Assembly (NCBI GenBank): GCA_036005805.1 | Contig: DASYQE010000276.1 | Span: 1 to 15,801, forward strand | DNA length: 15,801 bases | DNA from: DASRAU01 sp036005805 | GTDB taxonomy: Bacteria; Acidobacteriota; Polarisedimenticolia; Gp22-AA2 | Reading direction: 5' to 3' | Shown: in pieces, positions 1 through 6,985 of the stretch | How positions within the stretch are numbered: position 1 is the first letter of the stretch | Layout: every line of letters begins with the position of its first letter | The notes under the pieces: model-generated | What the model saw: only the letters and a program-made list of their open reading frames with translations | Told to the model about the DNA's origin: nothing | Database searches by the model: none | Position numbers and translations under genes: made by a program

Positions 1-156
1 CGCCGGCTGCTCGAGGACGGCCCGGCCGACCTCAAGACGGTCTGCGCCAAAAGCGGCCTCGGCTCCCCCGAGGTGCTGCGCCGCACCTTCCAGCGGGTGC
101 TCGGCATTCCACCCAGCCGTTATCGCGAGCGCTTCAGCGCCAGGAGGCTTCGATGA
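1..156 (+). CDS. AraC/GlxA-type transcriptional regulator, C-terminal end (5' truncated by window)
   Basis: The first 51 codons read as the second helix-turn-helix of an AraC-family DNA-binding domain: a DLKTVCAKSGLGS helix-turn, then a recognition-helix segment EVLRRTFQRVLGIPPSRYRERF-like, with the family's closing pattern (LRRxFxRxxGxxPxxYRxRF). It ends at TGA 154-156. This wording is typical of GlxA/FtrA-type regulators, which carry an N-terminal DJ-1/PfpI-like domain, but that part lies outside the window, so the subtype is inference. The stop overlaps the start of the next gene as ATGA (153-156), and the gene's last codons hold that gene's Shine-Dalgarno AGGAGG (142-147). The two genes are therefore very probably co-transcribed and translationally coupled. 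The regulator probably controls this operon. The ligand is unknown. Confidence 0.85.
   Translation, partial: RRLLEDGPADLKTVCAKSGLGSPEVLRRTFQRVLGIPPSRYRERFSARRLR
142..147 (+). promoter_or_regulatory. Shine-Dalgarno AGGAGG fixing the start at 153
   Basis: A perfect AGGAGG sits 5 bases before ATG 153-155, inside the last codons of the upstream regulator. A second in-frame ATG follows immediately at 156. The first is preferred because of the ATGA overlap with the upstream stop. Confidence 0.75.
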
Positions 157-1283
157 TGCGATTCCCGTTCGTCCCGACACTCGTGTCGCTGCTCGTCGCC
201 ACGGCGCTGGCCTTCGTGCCCGCGCCGGCCGCGGACCAGGATGGCAAGGAGGCACCGGCGAAGCAGTACGTCTGCAAGCCCTGCGGCAGCGACTGCGACC
301 GCCAGGCCTACGCGCAACCCGGCCAGTGCCCCCACTGCGGCATGCCCCTCGTCGAGAAGGACGCGGCCGGGAAGGAGATGCAGGTCGGCATCCTGATTTT
401 CGACGGCGTGCAGATCATCGACTACACGGGACCGTACGAGGTGTTCGGCCAGGGCGGCTACCGCGTCTTCACCGTGGCGGAGGAGAAGCGGCCGCTGCAC
501 ACCGCGATGGGGATGACGGTCGTCCCCGAGTACTCCTTCGCGGACGCGCCGAAGGCGGACATCCTCGTCGTCCCCGGCGGCGACGTGTCGCGGCCGACCG
601 GGAGCGCCGCCACGATCGCCTGGGTGAAGGAGCAGAGCGCCGCGTCCATCCAGACGCTGTCGGTCTGCAACGGCGCCTTCATCCTCGCCAAGGCGGGCCT
701 CCTCGACGGCCTGAGCGCGACGACCTTCGCCGGCCTCATCGACGACCTGCGCACCGCGGCGCCGAAGACGAAGGTCGTGTCTGACCAGCGCTTCGTCGAC
801 AACGGCCGCATCGTCACCGCGGCCGGGCTGTCCTCGGGCATCGACGGCGCCCTGCACGTCATCGAGAAGCTCAAGGGACTCGGGACGGCGCAGGCGACCG
901 CCACCCACATGGAGTACGACTGGCGTCCCGACTCGGGCTACGCGCGCGCGGCGCTCGCCGACCGCCTCATCCCGGACGTCGAGCTCGGGGACGGCTCGAA
1001 GCTCACGCTCCTGCGCACCCGGGGCGACCGGAACAGCTGGGACATCGCGGTCGCGGTCACAAGCCCCCTCACGCCCCAGGCCATCCTGGAGAAGGCCGGT
1101 GCGGCCCTCACCGAGGCCCACTGGTCGAAAGGCAGGACCACGGCGACGGCGCACGGCACCGCCACCGACTGGACCCGCCGCGGTGCCGAGATCGGCTCCT
1201 GGACCGGCCGGGTCACCCTCGAGCCGGACGGCGGCGAGGCGGGCCGCTACGTGCTGGCGATGACCATCAAGCGCGCCGCCTGA
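153..1283 (+). CDS. Exported DJ-1/PfpI family protein with N-terminal heavy-metal-binding ribbon
   Basis: The protein has 376 residues. Residues 1-27 form a signal peptide with a hydrophobic LVSLLVATALAF core and a likely cut after PAPA-A, so it should act in the periplasm or be lipid-free secreted. Residues 39-67 hold a cysteine ribbon (Cys41, 44, 48, 59, 62; ending CPHCGMPLV) like the heavy-metal-binding domain seen in metal-handling proteins. Residues 77-250 are a DJ-1/PfpI domain: the IDYTGPYEVFG motif (Asp90, Glu96) and the nucleophile elbow SVCNGAFILAKAGLLDG with Cys172. Asn rather than His follows the Cys, so it resembles isonitrile-hydratase/GlxA-like members more than PfpI-type proteases. 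Residues 260-376 are a C-terminal region I do not recognise. It is coupled to the preceding AraC/GlxA-like gene. The reaction and the metal are unknown; a stress or metal/thiol role is inference. Confidence 0.88.
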   Translation: MMRFPFVPTLVSLLVATALAFVPAPAADQDGKEAPAKQYVCKPCGSDCDRQAYAQPGQCPHCGMPLVEKDAAGKEMQVGILIFDGVQIIDYTGPYEVFGQGGYRVFTVAEEKRPLHTAMGMTVVPEYSFADAPKADILVVPGGDVSRPTGSAATIAWVKEQSAASIQTLSVCNGAFILAKAGLLDGLSATTFAGLIDDLRTAAPKTKVVSDQRFVDNGRIVTAAGLSSGIDGALHVIEKLKGLGTAQATATHMEYDWRPDSGYARAALADRLIPDVELGDGSKLTLLRTRGDRNSWDIAVAVTSPLTPQAILEKAGAALTEAHWSKGRTTATAHGTATDWTRRGAEIGSWTGRVTLEPDGGEAGRYVLAMTIKRAA

Positions 1284-1309
1284 GCGGGAATCCGGGTCGC
1301 CGGACCATC

Positions 1310-1337
1310 GGGAGGCCCGTGCTATCATCCGCCTCCC
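1310..1337. repeat. 7-bp perfect inverted repeat flanking a -10 element
   Basis: GGGAGGC (1310-1316) and GCCTCCC (1331-1337) are exact reverse complements separated by 14 bases that contain the TATCAT box. The right arm ends directly before the GTG start at 1338. It could be an operator for a dimeric repressor or, in read-through mRNA, a hairpin abutting the start codon. Confidence 0.5.
1320..1328 (+). promoter_or_regulatory. Extended -10 promoter element (TGCTATCAT)
   Basis: TGC-TATCAT matches an extended -10 (TGn-TATAAT, one mismatch in the hexamer). No good -35 is visible at 17 bases upstream. The box ends 9 bases before the GTG at 1338, so the transcript would be leaderless or nearly so. 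The lack of a correctly spaced Shine-Dalgarno before 1338 agrees with this. Confidence 0.5.
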
Positions 1338-2243
1338 GTGTCGAAAATCATGACCATGAAGGACGCCGTCGGGCGCTTCGTGCGCGACGGCGACCTCGTG
1401 GTCATGGAGGGGTTCACCCACCTCATTCCGTTCGCCGCCGGGCACGAGATCATCCGCCAGAAGCGGCGTGACCTGACGCTGGCGCGGCTGACCCCCGACC
1501 TCATCTACGACCAGCTCATCGCCGCCGGCTGCGTGAAGAAGATGATCTTCTCGTGGGCCGGCAACCCCGGCGTCGGGCCGCTGCACGCCTTCCGGCGCGC
1601 GGTCGAGAAGGGGATCCCGCAGCCGCTCGAGATCGAGGAGTACACCCACTTCGGGATGGTGCTGCGGTTCATGGCGGGGGCGTCGAACCTGCCGTTCCTG
1701 CCGACGCGCAACTATCCCGGCACCGACCTGACGACGGTCAATCCGAACTTCAAGAAGGTGCGCTCGCCCTACTCGGACGAGGAGCTGTGGTGCGTGCCGG
1801 CGCTGCACCCCGACGTCACCATCGTGCACGCGCAGCGCGCCGACGAGGACGGCAACACCCAGGTGTGGGGGCTGTACGGGGTGCAGAAGGAAGCCGCCTT
1901 CGCCAGCAAGCGGGTCATCGTCACGGTCGAGGAGATCGTCCCGGCGAAGGTCATCCGCTCGGACCCGAACCGCACCATCATCCCGGGGATGATCGTGTCG
2001 GCGGTCGTGCCGGAGCCGTTCGGCGCGCACCCGTCGTTCGTGCAGGGGGCCTACGACCGGGACAACGACTTCTACGTCGAGTGGGACGCGGTGTCGAAGG
2101 ACGAGGCGGGGCTGAAGCTATACCTCGACGAGTGGGTCCACGGCGTCCCCGACCGCGCCGCCTATACAAAGAAAATGCAGGACCGGCGCCGGGCGCTGGA
2201 GGCCGACCGGCAGATGTGCGAGCCGGTCAACTACGGGTTCTGA
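1338..2243 (+). CDS. CoA-transferase subunit A (glutaconate CoA-transferase-like, family I)
   Basis: The protein has 301 residues, cytosolic, with no signal peptide. It reads end to end like the alpha subunit of glutaconate-CoA-transferase-type enzymes: an N-terminal DGDLVVMEGFTH segment, LTLARLTPD, then the LPFLPTRNYPGTDL and RSPYSDEELWCVPALHPDVTIVHAQ stretches, and DEDGNTQVWG. With subunit B it should move CoA from an acyl-CoA donor to a free carboxylic acid. Length is usual for the family. The GTG start is chosen because it immediately follows the promoter-like block; ATG codons at 1350 and 1356 are alternatives that would trim only a few residues. The partner gene begins 7 bases after the stop. 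The family also includes IpdAB-type ring-opening hydrolases, so substrate and even reaction are inferred, not seen. Confidence 0.87.
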   Translation: MSKIMTMKDAVGRFVRDGDLVVMEGFTHLIPFAAGHEIIRQKRRDLTLARLTPDLIYDQLIAAGCVKKMIFSWAGNPGVGPLHAFRRAVEKGIPQPLEIEEYTHFGMVLRFMAGASNLPFLPTRNYPGTDLTTVNPNFKKVRSPYSDEELWCVPALHPDVTIVHAQRADEDGNTQVWGLYGVQKEAAFASKRVIVTVEEIVPAKVIRSDPNRTIIPGMIVSAVVPEPFGAHPSFVQGAYDRDNDFYVEWDAVSKDEAGLKLYLDEWVHGVPDRAAYTKKMQDRRRALEADRQMCEPVNYGF

Positions 2244-2250
2244 GGGCATC

Positions 2251-3024
2251 ATGGCGGATTACACGACCAGCGAGCTGATGGTGTCGCGCGCCGCGAAGGA
2301 GCTGAAAGGCGGCGACGTCGTCTTCGTCGGCATCGGCGTGCCGTCGCTGGCGGTGAACCTCGCCTACCGCATGCACGCGAAGGACCTCTGCATGATCTAC
2401 GAGTCGGGCGCGGTGGGCTGCGTGCCGACGCGGCTGCCGATCTCCATCGGCGACCCGTGCCTCGTGACCGGGTCGCTGGCGGTCGTGCCGATGCTCGACG
2501 TCTTCAACCTCTACCTGCAGGGCGGCAAGATCGACGTCGGCTTTCTCGGCGGGGCGCAGGTGGACCGCTTCGGCAACATCAACTCGACGGTCATCGGCGA
2601 CTACCGCAAGCCGAAGGTGCGCCTGCCCGGCAGCGGCGGCGCGTGTGAAATCGCCGCGCTCGCGAAGCGAGTGGTCATCACCATCTCGAACTCGAAGCGC
2701 ACGCTTCCCGAGAAGGTGGACTTCGTCACCAGCCCCGGCTACCTGCGCGGCGGGCGCGAACGCGAGGCGCTGGGCCTCCAGGGCGGGCCGGACCTGGTGA
2801 TTACCGACATGGGCGTGTACCACTTCGACCCGCAGACCCGCGAGCTCGTCCTCGAGTCGCTCCATCCCGGCATCACGCTCGAGACGATTCGCGACAACAC
2901 CGGGTGGCCCCTGAAGACGGCGCCGACCCTGAAGGAGACGCCGGAGCCTTCCGCCGAGGAGATCCGCATCGTGCGTGACGAGCTCGATCCGCAGGGGATC
3001 TTCCTGCGCTCGCGCGCCGGCTAG
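2251..3024 (+). CDS. CoA-transferase subunit B (glutaconate CoA-transferase-like, family I)
   Basis: The protein has 257 residues and is the beta-type partner of the preceding gene. The motif MIYESGAVG places Glu51 where the family's catalytic glutamate, which forms the glutamyl-CoA thioester, is expected. LPGSGGACEIA (about residues 128-138) is the family's glycine-rich CoA/oxyanion segment, and the C-terminal LHPGITLETIRDNTGW is typical. Retention of the ESG glutamate favours a true transferase over the IpdB-like hydrolases, which lack it at this place. The ATG at 2251 follows a GAGGG Shine-Dalgarno that overlaps the upstream stop (2242-2246), indicating coupled, equimolar expression with subunit A. 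The aminotransferase gene starts 49 bases downstream on the same strand. The acid substrate is unknown. Confidence 0.88.
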   Translation: MADYTTSELMVSRAAKELKGGDVVFVGIGVPSLAVNLAYRMHAKDLCMIYESGAVGCVPTRLPISIGDPCLVTGSLAVVPMLDVFNLYLQGGKIDVGFLGGAQVDRFGNINSTVIGDYRKPKVRLPGSGGACEIAALAKRVVITISNSKRTLPEKVDFVTSPGYLRGGREREALGLQGGPDLVITDMGVYHFDPQTRELVLESLHPGITLETIRDNTGWPLKTAPTLKETPEPSAEEIRIVRDELDPQGIFLRSRAG

Positions 3025-3060
3025 GAAGCACGATCACGGGCGGCCATCGCCCGCATCCGA

Positions 3061-3066
3061 AAGGAA
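3061..3066 (+). promoter_or_regulatory. Shine-Dalgarno AAGGAA deciding the aminotransferase start
   Basis: AAGGAA ends 7 bases before ATG 3074-3076. The reading frame stays open further upstream to about 2975, but that part overlaps the end of the CoA-transferase gene and has no ribosome site, so 3074 is chosen. Confidence 0.6.
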
Positions 3067-3073
3067 CACCGGA

Positions 3074-4957
3074 ATGAAGAGGGCGACGAAGAGGAAGGCC
3101 GCGGCGCGCAGCACCGCGCCGAAGCGGGGACGTGTCCGGGTCGCGGCACGCAAGACCGGCGCGCGCAAGGGCGCGGCGGCGCAGCGGCGCGAGTCCGACA
3201 AGGGCACCACGCTCCTCGCCTCGGCGGCGATCGCCCGGGCCACCGCCCGCGCGCAGGCCAGCGTGCGCACCGAGCTCAGCCAGAAGCCCGGGCTCGCCGA
3301 GCGCATGACCGAGGCGGCGCTGCACGAGGCGGAAGAGATCGGCATGCTCCTCGATGAGGACGGTGAAGACTCGGACGACGACGAGGACGCGTCGGGCGAA
3401 GCGGACTATTTCCTCAAGCCGCAGCCGGTCGGCCCGCGCCGCCCGCGCGTGCGCCCGGCCCCCGGCATCGAGAGCGGGGTTCCTCCGGCGGCGCAGCGCC
3501 TGCGCCAGGCGGCTGGGGCGAGCCGCGGCGCCGCGAAAACGAAGCGCGCGCCGGCGAGTCCGGCGACCGGGGCCTCGGGCAAGTCCGCCGGCCGCCTGGC
3601 TCCGCCGCTGCCCCGCGGCGGCGAGCACCTGTTCCCGCGCAACCTGCGCCTGGCCTACCCGGTCGCCGTCAAGGCGGAAGGGGTGTTCGTCGAGGACGCC
3701 GACGGCAAGCGCTATCTCGACGGCTGCGGCGGCGCGGTGGTCTGCTCGATCGGCCACGGTGTGAAGGAGATCGCCGACGTCATGACCTCGCAGGCGCGGC
3801 GCCTGGCCTTCGCGCACTCCTCCCAGTTCGTCACCCGCGAGGCGATGGACCTGACGGCGCGCATCGCCGCCCTCGCCCCGGGCGACATGCAGGAGACCGG
3901 GCGCGTCTATCTCGTCTCGGGAGGCAGCGAGGCCATCGAGACCGGCATCAAGCTGGCCCGCCAGTACCAGGTGGAGAGCGGCCGCCCGGGGAGGCACAAG
4001 ATCATCAGTCGCTGGCAGTCGTACCACGGCTCGACGCTCGGGGCGCTGTCGATCACCGGCAACGCGGCGCGACGCGACCTGTACCTGCCGATGCTGGCGC
4101 CGTCGCCGCACATCGCGCCGTCGTTCTGCTACCGCTGCCCGCTCGGGCTCGAGTACCCGGAGTGCGCCGTCTCGTGCATCGACGAGCTGGACACGGCCAT
4201 CCGGCAGGAGGGCCCCGACACGGTCGCCGCCTTCATCGCCGAGCCGGTGGTCGGCGCGACGCTCGGCGCGGTGCCGACCGTGAAGGAGTACTTCCAGAAG
4301 GCCCGCGCCATCTGCGACGCGCACGGCGTGCTGCTCATCTCCGACGAGGTGATGACCGGCGTCGGGCGCACCGGAAAGAACTTCGGCATCGACCACTACG
4401 GCGTCGTCCCCGACCTCATCGTCACCGGCAAGGGACTGTCGGCCGGCTACGCCCCGCTCGGCGCGGTCATCGCGGGCGGCCACGTCGTCGACGCTTTGGC
4501 GCAAGGCCGCGGCTACTTCGAGCACGGCTTCACCTACAGCGCCAATCCCCTGTCGGCCGCCGTCGGCTCGGCCGTGCTGCGCTACCTCGAAGACCACCGG
4601 CTCATCGAGCGGGCCGCGACCATGGGCAAGGTGCTCGGCCGGCGCATGGGAGAGCTGAAGCGGACGCATCGCATCATCGGCGACGTGCGCGGCCTCGGCA
4701 TGCTGTGGGGGCTGGAGCTGGTGCGCGACCGCGCCTCGAAGGAGCCGTTCGCGCCCGGGCTCAAGATGGCCCGCCGCCTGTACGAGGCCAGCCTCGCGGA
4801 AGGGCTGCTGATCTACCCGGGGACCGGCACCCGGGAGGGCCGCGACGGCGACCACGCCATCATCGCCCCGCCGTTCACCATCAAGAGCGGCGAGCTGGAC
4901 GACCTGATCGACCGCCTCGACCGCGCCCTGGGCCGCGTCGCCAAGTCGCTCGACTGA
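3074..4957 (+). CDS. Class III PLP-dependent aminotransferase with long charged N-terminal extension
   Basis: The protein has 627 residues from the chosen start. Residues about 184-627 form a full-length class III (omega-amino acid/ornithine/GABA-type) aminotransferase: RYLDGCGGAVVCSIGHG near the start, SGGSEAIETGIKLARQY for the PLP phosphate region, ISDEVMTGVGRTG with Asp424 for the pyridine nitrogen, and VTGKGLSAGYAPLGAV with Lys453 as the Schiff-base lysine. A Cys cluster (Cys352, 355, 364, 368) sits in an insertion seen in some family members. Residues 1-183 are not part of the fold: a Lys/Arg/Ala-rich stretch (1-43), a helix-like segment (46-90), an acidic run (94-111), then a Pro/Ala/Arg-rich linker. 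Third-position GC in this extension looks coding. It follows the CoA-transferase genes, suggesting catabolism of an amino acid via a CoA-activated acid. The exact donor is unknown. Confidence 0.9.
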   Translation: MKRATKRKAAARSTAPKRGRVRVAARKTGARKGAAAQRRESDKGTTLLASAAIARATARAQASVRTELSQKPGLAERMTEAALHEAEEIGMLLDEDGEDSDDDEDASGEADYFLKPQPVGPRRPRVRPAPGIESGVPPAAQRLRQAAGASRGAAKTKRAPASPATGASGKSAGRLAPPLPRGGEHLFPRNLRLAYPVAVKAEGVFVEDADGKRYLDGCGGAVVCSIGHGVKEIADVMTSQARRLAFAHSSQFVTREAMDLTARIAALAPGDMQETGRVYLVSGGSEAIETGIKLARQYQVESGRPGRHKIISRWQSYHGSTLGALSITGNAARRDLYLPMLAPSPHIAPSFCYRCPLGLEYPECAVSCIDELDTAIRQEGPDTVAAFIAEPVVGATLGAVPTVKEYFQKARAICDAHGVLLISDEVMTGVGRTGKNFGIDHYGVVPDLIVTGKGLSAGYAPLGAVIAGGHVVDALAQGRGYFEHGFTYSANPLSAAVGSAVLRYLEDHRLIERAATMGKVLGRRMGELKRTHRIIGDVRGLGMLWGLELVRDRASKEPFAPGLKMARRLYEASLAEGLLIYPGTGTREGRDGDHAIIAPPFTIKSGELDDLIDRLDRALGRVAKSLD

Positions 4958-5010
4958 GCGCCGGCGTCACTTCCCCGCGGCCGCCGCCGGGGCGGGGGCG
5001 GGGGCCGGCT
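4958..5010. other. Convergent gene junction with G-rich tract, no room for a terminator
   Basis: Only 9 bases separate the aminotransferase stop (4955-4957) from the stop of the opposing gene (4967-4969). Just inside the opposing gene the plus strand has G runs of 4, 5, 5 and 2 (4989-4992, 4994-4998, 5000-5004, 5007-5008), and CCCCG (4973-4977) can pair with CGGGG (4988-4992). Any terminator must lie inside coding sequence. These bases also encode the Ala/Pro tail of the minus-strand protein. Confidence 0.45.
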
Positions 5011-6985
5011 TGAACAGCAGCTTCGTCGCGTCGATGGCCATCGCCTTGTCGAAGAGCGAGCGCAGCTCCGGTCCGTCCATCGCGGCATATCGCTGACGAG
5101 GCAGGGCCATCGTGCGGCGGCATTCCAGCCCGCCGCCCTCGACGCTCCTGCAGGTGCCGTTGATCCGACCGAGGGTCGTGACGGCGTTGCCCGCCGCGGG
5201 GGGCGTGGCCGCCGCCATGCCGGCAGGCGGCCGGAAGGTGGTCGTGGTCTCCGTCCGGATGCCGCGGTCCACGTAGATGGCGTGCCTGCGGTCGGCACGC
5301 GAGACGGGGTTCGTGGTGACGCAGTCGACGGAGCAGGCGCTCACGGCGAGGATCTCGTCCGCTCTGGTGACGAAACCCGGAAGCTCGAGCCGGGCGTGGA
5401 TGCCGAGCGGCCGATCGAGGTCCTCCAGGTCCTTGAGCTGCACGTCCCCCAGGCGCGCTCCGGTGTGCAGCCGGTCCACCCATTGCTCCAGGCGCTGGCG
5501 CCGCTCGGCCTCGGAGGCCGGGACGAGATCCGCCCGCAGATCGGCCGCGTCGTCCCCGGGCAGGTCGGCCGTGACGTCCGCTTCCGCCTGGCCATCCGGT
5601 CGCAGCGTCACCGTCACCTGGTAGCGGGTCGGGGGCGGGTCCCCTCCCGGCGGGAGCAGGACGATCTCACCCCCGGCCCCTTCCGGGTGCATGAGCAGGG
5701 CGGAGGCGCCGGCGTCGTACCACGGCAGCCCGGTCGACGCGGCATAGGTCGCGGTCGGGTCGAGCCAGAGACGCGTGCCCGGGGCGGAGCCCGGGATCGC
5801 CACCACGCCGTGGCTGAACTGCGCCAGGCTGTAGAAGTTGCCGTACACCGGCCCCTTCGACCGGGCGCCGACGAGCGCGATCTCCGGCTTCAGCCCCAGG
5901 CTTCGCAGCGCCGCCGCCAGGAGGATCGCCTTCTCCTCGTTGTCGGCGCTGTGGTCCTGGATCATCTGGGCGATGCTGCGGGTCGAGCCGTACACGTTGT
6001 CCGCGTCGATGTAGCGGAAATCCTTCCGCACGTGCTGCAGGACGGCGCGCTGCTTCTCCTCGGGCGTCGTCAGCCCCTGGGTCCAGGTCGCGACCAGGGC
6101 GCCGATCGCCTGCTCGTCCAGCATGTAGGCGCGCTTGTAGTGGAAATCGACGTAGCGCGCCACCGAATTCCAGTCGATGAACAGCTGGTTGTCGCGCCCC
6201 AGCTCGTCCCAGTGGGTGTTGTCCCAGGCCTTCAGGACCATCTCGAAGCGCGGATACGCCTCCCGCTCGGGGGGCATGAGGACCTCGTCGTGGTTGGCCG
6301 GCACGTCCTTCATGTCGATGGAGAAGATGCGCCCCTTCATGTGGTTCTCGTTGTAGTCCGTGCGCACCGGCTCGGGGTTCGGACACTTGTCGCACAGGAC
6401 GACGTAGTAGGCGTCGGCCGGGACGAGCTGCGACACCCGCGAGAACAGCGTGACGAGGTCCGAGGAGAACTGCCACGGCTCGATGTAGATGAGCCCCGAG
6501 TCCCGCTCGTAGCGGTATTCGAGAATCGCCCCCGGCTCGACCGCGGGGAAGGAGAAGACCATGGCGCTGCGGCGGACGCCGCGCCCCTTGGCCAGCACCT
6601 TCTCGAACATCTGATCCGGCGCCACCGGCACGACCGTGCCGTCGGCCTTGATGGTGCGCGCCTGCAGCCCGCGCATGCGGAACTGCTTGTCGGCGGGGAT
6701 GGAGACCTCCGAGTACTCCCTGCCCGCCTCGGTCAGGACCTTGAGCCGCCAGTGAAAGGCCAGGACATTGGTGTACGAGCGCATGCGGAGAATGACGCGC
6801 CCCTCCCGGGTGTTGCGCAGGAGGACCGCCGCGGCCCCCGGTTCGCCCGGGACGGCCTTGAGCGCCTTCTCCTCGGCGGTGATCTCCGGCCAGGGGACTT
6901 CCTTGTCCTTCGCGACGGCCGGGAGGCTCGCGCCGAGAGCGGCGAGCCCGGCCAGCAGGAGTCGCGCGATCCCGGCGCGGCTCAC
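4967..6985 (-). CDS. Exported DUF3857/transglutaminase-fold protein, catalytic Cys replaced by Asn (paralogue 2)
   Basis: The protein has 672 residues. The GTG start at 6985 overlaps the upstream stop as GTGA, with an AGGGGG ribosome site four bases before it. The frame stays open far upstream to 8383, but that is a shadow of the previous gene. Residues 1-25 are a signal peptide (RLLLAGLAALGASLPAVA-K). Residues about 50-250 are the DUF3857 domain, including ARTIKADGTVVPVAPDQ and FPAVEPGAILEYRYE. Residues about 290-412 are a transglutaminase-like core: HSADNEEKAILLAAAL, FSHGVVAIPG (His392), LWLDPT (Asp409). Asn349 takes the place of the nucleophilic Cys, so transamidase/protease chemistry is unlikely. 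Cysteines lie in three pairs (198/201, 551/555, 612/622), probably disulfides. An Ala/Pro tail ends the protein. Family function is unknown; a binding or structural role in the periplasm is inference. Confidence 0.88.
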   Translation of the reverse strand: MSRAGIARLLLAGLAALGASLPAVAKDKEVPWPEITAEEKALKAVPGEPGAAAVLLRNTREGRVILRMRSYTNVLAFHWRLKVLTEAGREYSEVSIPADKQFRMRGLQARTIKADGTVVPVAPDQMFEKVLAKGRGVRRSAMVFSFPAVEPGAILEYRYERDSGLIYIEPWQFSSDLVTLFSRVSQLVPADAYYVVLCDKCPNPEPVRTDYNENHMKGRIFSIDMKDVPANHDEVLMPPEREAYPRFEMVLKAWDNTHWDELGRDNQLFIDWNSVARYVDFHYKRAYMLDEQAIGALVATWTQGLTTPEEKQRAVLQHVRKDFRYIDADNVYGSTRSIAQMIQDHSADNEEKAILLAAALRSLGLKPEIALVGARSKGPVYGNFYSLAQFSHGVVAIPGSAPGTRLWLDPTATYAASTGLPWYDAGASALLMHPEGAGGEIVLLPPGGDPPPTRYQVTVTLRPDGQAEADVTADLPGDDAADLRADLVPASEAERRQRLEQWVDRLHTGARLGDVQLKDLEDLDRPLGIHARLELPGFVTRADEILAVSACSVDCVTTNPVSRADRRHAIYVDRGIRTETTTTFRPPAGMAAATPPAAGNAVTTLGRINGTCRSVEGGGLECRRTMALPRQRYAAMDGPELRSLFDKAMAIDATKLLFKPAPAPAPAAAAGK

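Noticed and set aside
1338..3024. Assignment of the CoA-transferase pair as IpdAB (steroid ring hydrolase)
   Set aside because: Subunit A is similar in overall layout, but subunit B keeps the ESG catalytic glutamate of true transferases, and no steroid-degradation genes are nearby.
2975..3073. Earlier start of the aminotransferase at 2975
   Set aside because: It would overlap the end of CoA-transferase subunit B by 50 bases and has no ribosome site, whereas ATG 3074 has AAGGAA at good spacing.
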